In this document: positions 40,498-53,114 of the stretch, one piece after another | Numbering within the stretch: position 1 is the first letter of the stretch | Layout of the letters: the number at the start of each line of letters is the position of its first letter | Source: Tetrahymena elliotti 4EA | Taxonomy: Eukaryota > Ciliophora > Oligohymenophorea > Hymenostomatida > Tetrahymenidae | Direction of reading: 5' to 3' | DNA length: 64,000 nucleotides | Assembly: GCA_000231825.2 (NCBI GenBank) | Contig: JH720340.1 | Span: 186,001 to 250,000, forward strand | Notes under the pieces: model-generated | The model's database searches: none | The model's input: only the letters and a program-made list of their open reading frames with translations | Told to the model about the DNA's origin: nothing | Position numbers and translations under genes: made by a program

Positions 40498-42595
40498 TTA
40501 TTTTAAACAGAATTCAGATTTTCAAATTAGTCCGCAAAATAAACTGAATATTAATAAATTTAATTGATATTATATTATTTAAAATTTTTTCATTCAATTA
40601 ATCATAAAAAAATAATAATTTTTAACAAAAAAGATCCAATTTAAAGCTATTTTTAAAGAAAAAAATTATCTAATTGTTGACTGACTCAAAAATACTATTA
40701 AAAATTTGGTTAAGAAAAAACTAAAAAATTTATTTTCTATTCAAAAAAAATATGATTACTTTTCTAAATTAACAATAAAAGAAATTATCTAAATATTTTA
40801 ATTAATAAAGAACAATGATTAACTGATTAACCTATGTCAAAATAATATTATTTAAATTCAAAACCTTATTCATAATAGGTAATCCCAAAAAACTAGACAA
40901 TTTAAAAGAAATTTTTATCAAACATTTTGTTATAATAGCAAAAAAAATCTAATTTCAGAAATAATTTTAAAGTAAACAATCAAACAAAAAAACCACTTTT
41001 TGAATAAAAAAATTCAAATTTTATTTAATTTTGAATAAAAAAATGATTTTATGATTTTTTAATGCAAGGCAAATTTAAATAAACTTTTCTTTTTATGTCA
41101 TAAAAAATTATTTATTTAATTTGTTTTATTAATTTTTCTTCTTCAAAAATTAATTTCATATTCCTGATATACTTTTTAAAATTTAAAAATAAATAAATTT
41201 ATACTAGAAAATTAAATTTTTTTTTAAAATCATAAAAAAATAAAATTTATTACAAAAAAAAATTAAATAAAAATATTTAATTTTTGGATATTTTATTTGT
41301 TTATTAAAAGAAGATTGGTATTTGCTTGTAACCACTATTTACTTAGAATTTATTTACAATTTTGGAAAATTAATTAATTAATAATTATTATCTTTTCTTT
41401 GATGCTTTGTGGTAAAATCATAACAGAAAAAAAATCAAAAATAAAATATCGATTTAACAACATTAAATTTAATGATGAGAAATACAAAAAGTATAAAAAT
41501 CCTATAAATAAGTTTGAATCTAATTTTTAATTAATCTTTTTGAAGTTATGGATTCTTGCGTAAATAGCATTACATATTATTCTAAGAATATTTTTTGAAA
41601 AAGGAAGTTTATTTGATGGTAATTTTTGAGATAGAATACTTTGAGGGATTTTTTTGTCTTAGTGTTTTATTAAAAATTATGAAAATTGAGAAGATATAAA
41701 TTATCCAAAAAAACTAAATTATTAGTTTACCATTCCAACGAATATAAGATTTAGATGAAAGGAGTTCAGATATTATGAAGAAAATTAAATTTTGGAATTA
41801 ATTAAATAGATGTTAAACAGAAGTATTTATTTACTAAGATTGACTGAAATTAATTAAGAATAATGTTTGTTTGTACTATCATGAAATTAATGAGCTTTTG
41901 TTTGATATTTGTAAATATAGTAAAATGAAGAGGATTTCAACTTTTGGTTATGATCAATTAAAATGTATTTATAGTAATTAAAAATTCAAAATATGCTTTA
42001 ATCTTGATGATTGAAAGTATGAATGTATCAATGAATGAACGAACGAACGAAAGTTTTACAAAATTCATACAAATATTTAGTAAGAAAGCATTTACTTCAA
42101 TCACTCATTTATTAGTTAATCTATCTATCTATAAATTACTAATTAATCACATAATCAATCGGGCTTGCTTTGAACAGGTAACAAGAAAAGAAATAAAATA
42201 AAGAAAAAAACCATAGTAATAATAACTATCATTAAAGCTTATAATAATTAAAAGAAGAAAGTGGATAAGAAAATAAACTTTTGTTTATTAATTTAGGACA
42301 AGATAATTACACTTCTTTTTTATTATTTTAGATAATTTGAAAAAGAAACCAATTTATAGATTGATTGATAGATTGTTTTATTCATCGATAGCTAGATAGA
42401 TTGATTGATTCATATTCCTGACATACTTCACAATTCAGATCTTCTTCATCAAATGAATGCATATAAGCCTAAATTTCATAAAAAATTAATGATTTCACCC
42501 AAAGTATTTTCATTTTTTACTTTCACTTTGACACTTGTCTTTCTCAAAAATATTTGTAATCGTTGATTATAGTTGTTTATTTTACTTTTTAACTT
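40498..42595. promoter_or_regulatory. Divergent 2.1 kb intergenic region
   Basis: The start codons of the CTFKP gene and the DYRK-type kinase face apart across this region, so it contains both promoters. The stretch 40560-41300 is almost pure A/T. Around 42015-42055 there are short GAAC/GAAT tetranucleotide repeats and around 42355-42415 ATTGATTG/TAGATAGA repeats. A decayed coding-like segment lies at about 41680-42020 (listed separately). Confidence 0.45.
41682..42015 (+). pseudogene. Possible decayed gene fragment
   Basis: A plus-strand frame reads like protein with the ciliate code (IISLPFQRIQDLDERSSDIM), hits one TGA at about 41837, then continues in the same frame for about 55 further codons (CLYYHEINELLFDICKYSK, then RISTFGYDQLKCIYSN) to a TGA near 42011. 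Upstream, from about 41548, pieces of other frames look similar but are broken by TGA codons. One internal stop with matching composition on both sides suggests a relic, but chance cannot be excluded in DNA this poor in TGA. Confidence 0.22.
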
Positions 42596-45500
42596 ATGAA
42601 AAAAGAATGCGTCTTACGATCTCAATTTTAGAGGATACAGCTAAGGCTCTACTGTAATCACTCCATGTAATTTAACTTTCACTAGGTTTAACCGTTTATT
42701 CAATTTTCTTCTATGTATATAGAGGCAGAAAAGGTATAATCTACCAGAAATTCTTTTGCTGTTGACCAAAAAAATAAAGATACTATTTTATAAAGCAATA
42801 TGAATTAAGTTGAATCAACAAAGGTAAGATTATCAAAATTTTAAAAATATAAGGATTAGAAGAAATGATTTCATTAAAATAGCTTAAAAATAAATTGATT
42901 ATTTTTATTTTGTTTATAATTAGAATCACTATGGATATCAAAATTAGTTTGCTTAATAGTAAGGATAGCAGTAATAGCTTCAATAACAGTAACAATCTAT
43001 GTTATAAATGCAGTAATAATAGTAGATGACCATTTAACAATCATAGAATTAACTAAACTAATAGCATTAACAACAATTAGTTATGATGATACAGCAATAG
43101 CAGTAACAATAATATGGTTAGTAGTTATAAAGTTTAGCATCTTCTTAGAAGGCTAATTAGTAGTAGTAGTAAATATTATAAAATCAGATATAACAGTCTT
43201 AGTATTCTAATGTTCTGAACCTTCTTATGTAACAGTAAACCACATAGCCTTAATAGTAGCATCAGCAAATATATTAAAATTTGAATCATTCTCAATAATA
43301 TTCATCCATACAGCAATCTTAAGGATAAAATTATTCTAACTAATCTTTTACCACAAATCGTTAAAACTCAAATGCTAATTATTTGTATCATCAGCTTAAC
43401 CCTCCCCAATCAACTAAAGCAGTTGACTCAAATAGAAGATAGAATAATCCTTTTAGTGGAACATATTCAACAAAGAACACATCTGCACCTTAATAGTTAT
43501 TAAAAGACATTCTTTCTAAAATCAACAAAGAATAAGTCTAACAACAATTACCCTATTAATAAAATTAGCAGGCACTTAGATCTTCTCATATGATGAATAA
43601 TAGTTAGAATAATAGCAATAGTAATGTAGTTATACTCAACAATAATCCATAAACTGCCAATACCTAAAATATTTATTCATCTAATTACGTCAACACAAAC
43701 CCTGATTTAAGTAATATTTATAATCCGAATAATCTCTCAGCCATGAATCCATAGCCCTCCTCTACTAAATCAAATCGTATTCATTCTCACTACTTCCCTG
43801 CTACCACTAAAAACAAAAGCAATAGAAACCCAAGTCTTGATAAGCTGAACGACTCTTCTTTTTTAAGATTAAAAAATGTTCAATCACCCAAATAAGTAAA
43901 AATATTAAATAATTTTTCACCATTAAATAATAAACAAAAGTAAATATAATTTTAATTCATTTTGTAATAATTTAAAATAGAGGACAATAAGAACTATAAT
44001 GCCTGGAAGTAATAGAGATAATTCAGTTGGAAATAACTCTTCTATAAATAGAAATGGCTATATCTAGAGAGAATACAGTGAAGGTGGTGTAGACACAGGT
44101 AACTAATATATTCTTCCTGCAAGTTTATTACAATAAAAGACTAAAAGAAGTGGTAACAGTATTACTGGAGGTGTAAACTCTATTATTGCAAACAACAATA
44201 ATAATAGCTATAACAACGGCTCATACAGCAAAATATAGCCTCAATTACCTTAAAATTAGGGTAGATAGAATGGAACACCCTACATTAAAAAGGATTTAAC
44301 TATAAAAACAGGACACTCTATTGAAACTCTTAAAGGTATATTTATTATTGCTTTGTTAAAGATTTTAATATATTTATCTTAAAATATAGATATTTTATCT
44401 CCAACTAATAATAATGCAAATGCAAAAACAACAACAGCTACTAAAGATTCAAAGAAACATTTAAATAGCAATACTCTCCCAATTCAAAGTTACACAACAA
44501 CTCATGCATAATAAATAAATCAATAAAAAAGATTGCTCCAAAAAAGAGATGATCAAAAAAATAAATCAAATTTTATAAATTCTTCTTTTTAATATATAAT
44601 GGCCAGCGAAACCAGCAGCATTGAAAACACAAATCGTTTTTCATACAATGTGAGCAATAATACAGTAGCTAATAACTAAGGATAGAAGCTGCTTAAAAGT
44701 AAAAATAATTCAATGGAAAATCAATAGTTTAAGAATCTTTCATTCACCCAACCCCTGGTAGATTAATTTAAATAAGCAAAAGAAAATAATAATACACAAA
44801 ATTCAAATAATAAAATCCTAACAGTTAAATAATAACAATAAAAGCAATAGCTACAATTTATACAAAAGGGATTAGGTTAAAATTCTACCAAATAAAACCA
44901 ATCATCTATCCATACTAGTGAAGGAAACGAAAATAAATCAGAATCTAATTATGAAAGCTAAGGATAAAATTTAGATACCTTCGATTAACACAAAATTGAT
45001 TTATCAACAGCTAGTTAAACTCCCTTCAGAAATGGCAATTCGACAAATGAGAAAAAAACCTTAGATGTAATAAATAAAATAATTTTTTTTCATAAATTAA
45101 AGAATTATTTTTTTTAGGAAAACAACACAAGAAACACTGAGAGAGATGAAAAAAAAGAAGAACCTTTAGATTGGGAGAAAGTGGTAAAAAAAGAAATTTT
45201 AAATTTCTTCTTTGATTAATTTTAAATTAATAATTTAATTAGAAAGTTCCTATTACGCCATTAGAAGTTTTAGCTAAATACTAAAAGTACTTGACTCCTT
45301 AAGAAAAAGCAGAAATCTTAGAATACAAAAGAGTAATTCATACTTCAATTATTATTCTAAAATTTTTATTTTTGTTTGTAAATGCAAAAAGATATATTTT
45401 ATTGGACATAATGCAAACAAGGCTTTAGAAAATGGAAATAATGATGATACTAAAGGGGATTATTAATATAATGTTAATGACCATATAGCTTATAGATATG

Positions 45501-47344
45501 AAATCAAAGAATTTTTGGGAAAAGGTTCATTTGGTTAAGTACTGAAAGTATTTGATCATAAAAGAAAAGAATATGCAGCCTTAAAAGTTATTAGAAATAA
45601 ACAAAAATTCCATGAACAAGCTTTAATTGAGTTGAATATATTGCATTACATTAAAGAAAAAGACTATGACAACTAAACTAACATAGTAAAAATTAGAGAT
45701 TTTGTTATCTTTAGAAATCATGTGGTAATACAAATTTTAATTCTATTTTATGATTTAAAAATTAAAAAATTATTTTAAAAATTAGTGTTTGATATTTGAG
45801 TTGTTAAGTATCAATTTATATGATTTACTCAGGAATAATAAATTTTAAGGGCTTTCTTTAGAGCTTATTAGAAGATTTGCTATCTAATTATTAAATGCAA
45901 TTTCCTTTTTGAAAGAAAATAGAATTATTCATTGTGATTTAAAACCAGAAAATGTTCTTTTAAAATAACCTAACAAAAGTGGTATTAAAATAGCTGATTT
46001 TGGATCTAGTTGTTTTGATGATCAAGTTATGTACACGTATATCCAATCTAGATATTATCGTTCACCAGAAGTTATTTTGGGAATACCATATGGAACTGAA
46101 ATAGATATGTGGAGTTTTGGATGTATAATTGCTGAACTCTTTCTTGGATATCCAATATTCCCTGGTGAAGATGAAAATGAACAAATGGGATATATTATGG
46201 AATTATTAGGTGCTCCTGATTCAGAGTTTTTGAAAGTAAATTATCTTTTAATTATTTGTAAAAAATTTTAATTAATTTTGCTTTGAAATAATAGAAATGC
46301 TCAAGAAAAAAATATTTCTTTGATTAAAATGATTAACCTCTTTAAATTCCTAACAGCAGAGGTAAAATTAGGATGCCTAATAGTAAAAACTGGAAAACTG
46401 TAATCGGGTGTACTGATGATAACTTTATAGATTTCATCAAAAAGTGTTTGGTTTGGGAACCTTCTCTAAGAATGACTCCTCGTGATGCTCTGCTTCATCC
46501 TTGGATATTAGATGGACTACCAGAAGATATCCGTGTACAACACATAAAATTCTTGAAAGATAAATCATTTGAAACAGCTTCTGAAAAAGAATTCCATAAA
46601 TAGAGCTGTCTTCAAGCTTAGTACAATGCAGATGCTCAAAGTGCAGCTATGGCTTTAGCTCTGTAAAAGATTTACAAGTACAATAATAAAAAAAGAATCA
46701 TTGAAAAAAAATCAACTACTTAAGGGACTGTCTCTGAAGAAACTAGAAATTCTGTCGTAAATTGAACATTCTAAATTACTTACTTCTAGTTCTTTTGATA
46801 TAAAAATCAATAACATCTTTTTAATTAATCTTAAATTCATTCATTTGTTTGTAAAATTCAGATGGAGGAAAAAAAATAGACTGCAGAAGTGAGCCAAATG
46901 TTCAATAACTTTTTTATTCAGCCTGAAAGCACAAAAAATAGTAACAAAAATAATCAGAATACTAAGAATATAACTATTAACATTAACAATACTGCAAACT
47001 TTAATGATGGAAACCCTTTGAATGAGACCAATAAATAAAATAGTTTAAATCAAAATAATTTTTCTAATAACCACAACAATATATAAAATTAAAATAACTT
47101 TATAATTCTCACCAACCAAAATAAAACAAAACTACCTAATGCTAACAGTAACAGCCTTACTCAAAAAAAGAAAATCACAGCTTAAGTTCTTCAAAACCAA
47201 CAGAACTAGCAAGCTTTCTAAAATATTTAAAACTCATCATCATAGTAACCTACATAAAAATTGACTCTATAATAATAATAAGTCTAATTATAAATATAGC
47301 TATAAAAAATAGCTTAATAATAAAAGCTGTAAAAACTTTAGTGA
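42596..47344 (+). CDS. DYRK-family (class II) protein kinase with poly-Gln N-terminus
   Basis: Ten exons: 42596-42823, 42924-43895, 43981-44335, 44390-45066, 45118-45183, 45243-45332, 45392-45724, 45786-46235, 46295-46756, 46862-47344; 1372 codons (1371 aa). NAPA-like N-terminal accessory segment: [28 protein letters not shown]-box-type [17 protein letters not shown] leads into the kinase domain, about residues 831-1127: GKGSFGQV glycine loop, ALKVI lysine, HCDLKPEN catalytic loop, DFGSSCF, activation-loop YTY (the DYRK autophosphorylation site), SRYYRSPE, then RKKYFFDQNDQP and [12 protein letters not shown]. All key residues are present, so it should be an active dual-specificity kinase. Residues 77-400 are dominated by Gln, mostly TAA/TAG; the C-terminal 160 residues are Asn/Gln-rich. 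The start is the first ATG of the open frame; a later one is possible. Confidence 0.92.
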
Positions 47345-48454
47345 TATTTGTAAATAAAATTTTCTTTTACTATAATTGATATTTTAATATCCTTTATATA
47401 CACTAATAATATTTATTTATATTTTACTCATTATTCTTGTCATTCTTTTTAAAAAAATTATTTTTTATATAATTTAAATACAACTAAATTTTTTCTAAAA
47501 TAACTTATTAATATTGTCTTCTTCTAAAAAAAATATGATATTTTATTGAGTAAATGTATAAAATAAAATATCTTTTAAGGATAAACAAAAAATAAATATT
47601 CTTATTAGAAAATGAAGTATTCTTATTAAAAAGAAAAAAAAGACATCTTAAATGATTTAAACTTGTAATTAATAACAAAGAAATACTTTTTTTCATATAA
47701 TAATATTAGATTTTAAATTAAAAATAATTTTACTTTAACTCATATGATAATTTATCCATTTTTTATAAAAGTTTTAGTCATTTTTAAGATTATTCTTTTA
47801 ACAAATTAATTTATTTTAAATAGGTCTGCTAAATTTTTTATAAAATTAATTAATTCATGTCAATATTTTATTTAAACTAATATCTTATGCTTTTATTAAA
47901 ATTTAAATGAATTAAAATTAACAATCCTTTCAAAAAATAAACAGATATGTAATATCTTTAAATTAAATTACTAAATTACAATATTAAGCAATATCATTTA
48001 AAAAGAATAATATTAATTTTAAAAAATCATTTTAAAATGTTTCTATCAAAGCAAATAAAAAATAAGATCTTTAATTTTATTTTAGATTAGAAATACCTAT
48101 TTTTTATTATTTTAGAATTTATTTTACCAAATTTACAATTTAATGTTTAACTTATATTTTAAAAGTGTAGATTTATGTAACATATATTTATTTAGATTAA
48201 GTGTTTGTTGAAAATAAAAACCTTTCTTGTAACTAGAAATTGTTGTAGAATAAAATGGTTTACTAGTTATTTACAAAACATAAATCAGTTAAAGTATTTT
48301 CACTTAAATTACTTATGATTTATTTAATATTGATAGCTTTATGAATAGTGGTATTAAATTAGTTCGCTATTTTTTATATTTCTAATAGTTTTTTTAGAAC
48401 TTTGATTAGCCTGATTTCTTTTTGATAGTTGTTATAAAATAAAAAGTTAAAAAA
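47345..48454. other. AT-rich intergenic spacer
   Basis: This 1.1 kb stretch lies between two plus-strand genes. It is T-rich after the kinase stop and has no coding frame of convincing composition. It must include the promoter of the gene at 48455. Confidence 0.5.
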
Positions 48455-51400
48455 ATGCATACAAATCCAAATAAGCAGCAAGATCAAGATAATGTATAAA
48501 CAACTGAAATCCCTAGTATTACTTAGCTGAAATATAAAATCAATTAGTAAGACTATTATAAGCTAAAAAAAAATGAATTTAAGACTCCAAACAATTTAAA
48601 AGAAATAAAACTTAATGATAACAATTAAGATAATGATATAGATAAGATGTTCAAGGATTTTAAAGAAAAAGAAGAAAATGTCAAAAAGGAAATTGAAAAC
48701 AAATTAAAGAACTCTTTAAGTAATACAAGATCTGTAAAAAAGCAAAATGAAGAGAATTTAAACTCAAATTTATCTCAGATAAATAAAAGTTATCTTCTTA
48801 GGAATGAATCTCGCAATAGAGATAGGCCTAATTCAAGCTTGGGGATGTAGAACAAATCGCCTCAAATAGTTTAAAAAAATATTAGTAACGTTCAAGATAA
48901 AAGTTTAAAAAATACAATTACCTTTGAAGAAGACTAAGCGAAAGATTTTTAAATTCAATAAAATCATATATAATTTATAAAAAAAAGACAGTCACACACG
49001 ATTAAGCAAAAACAAATAAATTTTCTTAACAAGTCTTTTGAAAACAAATTTTGCTTTTAAGATATAACTGACCAAATTAGAAATAATAACTATGTCCATC
49101 ATGATAAGCAATAAAAATAGAGTAATCATCCCTCATAATTCTAGATCCCTGAATTGAAAGTTGATAAACATAAATCTAAAGTTAATAATATAGAGCCTAT
49201 TAAAGGTTAATTAAAGTTATTAGATAACTAAAAAGAGAAATTTAGAATGTAATCAGCTAATCTGCCAACTAATCAAAAAAGTAATGAAGGATAAAGAAAT
49301 ATAACTTCAAATAAAATAACATTAAAAAGAATGGAAAGTCCTATGATAATTTAAAATAATAAAAATGATTAGCAATTGTCTAATAATATGATTCAGTATT
49401 CAAACTTAAAATAAAAGAGACCTCTTCATCTATCAGACTATTCCAGTTTAAACAATACCTTGACTTAGATCGATAAATCAAATAACTTCAGGACTCCTAT
49501 CTAGACAAGTCCTACATAAATAGGATAAGAAAAAAGAAAACTCAAAACTTTAAATGATTACAATGCTTCTTTTGTTGCAGATGACGTTAGCAATTTTAAT
49601 GTATCAAATAGATTAAAAACAGTTAATAACATTTCCTAAAAGTCCTCAGACACTCCTGAAAAACCTAAAATATTGCTGACAGAAAACTAAGAAGGAGTTT
49701 TTTAGTTACACGATAATCTTGTTAATTTTTAAAAAAGTAAAACTTTAAAATATGATAATCGCTAATATTCAACAATATAATATAGCTAAAGAAAAACTGC
49801 TAATGATATGTATAATGATTCAAAAATTCATTCATTATTTGATTCATCTTTGAAAGCATCTGAAAATAATCTCAAGGAAAATAGATAAAAAAATAAAACT
49901 TCAGACAGTAGGATTGAATAGATATCTAATTATGTTAAACCTATGCTTTAATACTAGGCTGATATTTGCTGGGGAACTTAATATTCTTCATTTAATGTTA
50001 ATAATAATGCTGTTAAAATAAATTAATCTCATACTCTTGATCCTCTCACAACAACTGAAGATTCAGAATCGAAAAAGAAATAAATTTCTCAATCTTCTAA
50101 AAAAGCTAAAAACAAAAGTTATGTGAACAATAATTTTAACTATCAGCTTAAAATACTCAGAGGTACTTTAAAAAAGAATCAACTTAGTCCTGAAAATATT
50201 CTATAATAAAAATTTAACATAGAATTACCAAAAGAAAATTCAATAATCCTTGAAGAAAACCCATCCTAATACAACTTATAAAGTCAAAGAAATACAATAA
50301 ATGTAAATTAAGAAAAATCAGAAAAGCCAGATCTATAAGACCAACAAACAAAATCAAAAAGCAGAGATCATAATCATCATAGTAATAACAATAACAGATC
50401 AGTGTCTCCTACATAAAGCATGAGAAACAAAGAAGTTCTTAAAAAATTTTTAACAAAAACAAAATAAATCAAAAGTAAAAATTTTATAGAAAACCTTGAA
50501 ACAGATAATACTTGTGCTGATGATAGCTGCTAAGAGCAATTGAATACCGTTGAGGACTTTAAAACAATTTAGCCTCCTTCTAATTATGATGACATTCATA
50601 ATACATCATTACAAAATAATAATAGAAATTAAAGTGGCTCTAAATCAATTAAAAAGCAAAATAGGCTGTAGCCTTTATAACAGATATAAAATTAACCTTT
50701 CTATCATGCATAGAATCAATTGATTTAAGAAGCTAAGGAAAATAAAAAGAATCTTTTGAGAAGCAGTGGTTCTATTCAAAAAGAAGATGAAGAAGGGGGA
50801 GGAGATAATAACTAAAAATAAAACGTAAAGTATATTTACAATAAATTAAATTAAATATCAAAGAATCCTCAATCAAGAAATAAAAACTAAAATGGATCTC
50901 CCATTTCACTAAGAGACTCTTTGAATATAAATAAGAGTTACAGCAATGAAAATCATCATAAAGGAGTTATTTTATAAGATGTGAATAACTTATCAAGAGA
51001 TGAAATGGAAATCATAAAATACTAAGAAGAAAAAAGGAAATTTGAAAAATAAAAATTTGCTCCATATAAAGTGGATTAATTTTAATAGTTTGTAAATAAC
51101 TAAAATTTTCTTGGCTAATCATCAAAAAGTTCTAATTTCAATCAATTGTCTTAGTAATCTTAGCAAACATAAATGCAAAACTCTATATATTAGAATAACA
51201 GTGATTTTCATACCCACTAAAGATACTCTTTTTCTTTTTAGTACTAATAGAATATCCAATAAACACCAACATCTTCTAATTAATAATAAGCTTCTTAACT
51301 AACTCAATCACCATAAATTAATTTGAATCCTTCAATAGTTACCTTAAAGAGCATTCACGGGCCTAAAGGTTTAAGATAGATGCCATTTGGAGTTAATGAT

Positions 51401-51970
51401 GCATATTATGGTATGCCTATTCCTTCAAATTTTGGTGCTTTTCCTACTGATTAACACTCGTCAAATGAGAATTTTTCTCCTCATTTTTCTTAACATTTGC
51501 ATGAGCATAGTGAATATAAAAAATAATAGTAAAATAATAATTTAGATGCACAACCTTTAGGATAAAGTAAAATAATTAATTAAGAAAGCTAAATGAAGGA
51601 TTCTAAATAAATATTAAAATAATAATAATAATCTATTAAAATTACCTAGCTTGGTGATTAGTGTCCTCCGACTCCAACTAAAATAACCTTAGAATACCTT
51701 CAAATGAAAAACGAAACAGAAGATAGCTATAGAACAGCTTTCTATCATAATTAAGTTTATGTTTAACAAACAATGAAGGATAATTTTTATGGAAACAGTC
51801 AACACTTTTAGTAAAAAATGTAAGCTGTATTACAATCCACCAATGAATAAAGTACACTTTTTCAAAATTAATAAAAAGATAATTAGAATTAACCTCAAGA
51901 AAAAGGAGTTAAAAAAGTAGAATTTAAAGATTAAATTATAAAAGAAGGTGAAGAAAATACATTAAATTGA
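48455..51970 (+). CDS. Large N/Q/S-rich hypothetical protein
   Basis: I do not recognise this protein. Single exon: ATG at 48455-48457, TGA at 51968-51970, 1172 codons (1171 aa). Asn, Gln, Ser and Lys predominate throughout. A short charged helix lies near residues 63-90 (DKMFKDFKEKEENVKKEIEN). A Gly/Pro/aromatic-containing patch occurs near 970-1000 (MPFGVNDAYYGMPIPSNFGA), and a short Ser/Thr-Pro segment PPTPTKITLEY near 1075. There is no membrane segment or catalytic motif, and it is probably largely disordered. Confidence 0.78.
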
Positions 51971-53114
51971 TTTTAAAATTAATTTTTGACTTGCATAACT
52001 CAATTTTCTATTTTCTGATTTGATAAATATATTAATTCAATAGAAATAAACAAATGGTTCACTAATTAAAATATTTCAAAGAACAAAAAAAATTGTAATT
52101 AAATTTTAGTTCATAAATAAATATAAAGTATATAAATTTTGTACAAAGTATTTTTCCATATTAAATTATAACTTAAAGATTTTATTTGGCTATTATCAGT
52201 TAATATTTCAATAACATAAAAAAACAATTGTTCAATAAAAAATTTAAAGCTGTAAAAAGAATTTTTAAAAAGGATATTTTTTTTTATATTAAATCTAAAC
52301 CACCTAAAATTTTATTCACAAAGATATTATTGAATATTTAAAATATATTAATCATAAGTAAAATTACAAACAAAATAATTTATTTCGGATGGTAGTTTGT
52401 TTATAAATGAACTAAAATTTTTTTTATTGAGTGAAAATAATTGTTGATATGATTTTTTTAAAAATATTTGAAACTAAATTTAGAAATAATAAATCAGCAA
52501 AAGTGAATCATTTAAATCTTAAAATAAATAAATAGTTTTTTTACTCTGAATTTGTTGATTATTGAGCTAAATTTATTCAAATAATTTCAATTATAAATAT
52601 TAACATTTACTATTATTTGGTTAGGTAATTTATTATTAGCAAAGATAAATATATTTTTACGGATTGATCTAACAAATATTACTGTTTTTAATTGCTCTAA
52701 TTATTTTTATCTAATTAAGGAGTTGAATTATCTATAACTTAAAAGTTTAATAAATATTTTCAGTTATTTAATGAAGATTTTTATCTATTTCCAGTAAAGT
52801 AATAAATTTATCTATTATACTAGTAAATTGAATCTTAGATAATTCAACCTAAACCTATTGTTTATTCACCTAATTATTTTTGTATTTAATAAATAGAATT
52901 TTATTTTATTTTTTTCATATAATAAATTTTATAAAGATTAAATTTACTAATTTAATTGCTGCTAACTTGCTTCTAAATTTATATTAATCATTAACCAATT
53001 TTTTTTTAGTTTATAGTTATTAAAAAATTTGTTAAATTAAAATATATATAAGAGGCTCTATCTATAAAGATATAAACATAGTCATACTAATAAAGTCTAT
53101 AAGTTTATCATTGA
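51971..53114. other. AT-rich intergenic spacer
   Basis: This 1.1 kb stretch lies between plus-strand genes, with no convincing frame or RNA gene. A TGA immediately precedes the downstream start codon in frame. Confidence 0.5.

Noticed and set aside
42004..42201. Plus-strand 65-codon open frame starting with tandem MNERTNES
   Set aside because: It arises from a GAAC/GAAT tetranucleotide repeat; no protein-like composition afterwards.
42355..42415. ATTGATTG/TAGATAGA repeat as a regulatory element
   Set aside because: Short imperfect tetranucleotide repeat, common in AT-rich spacers; no further support.
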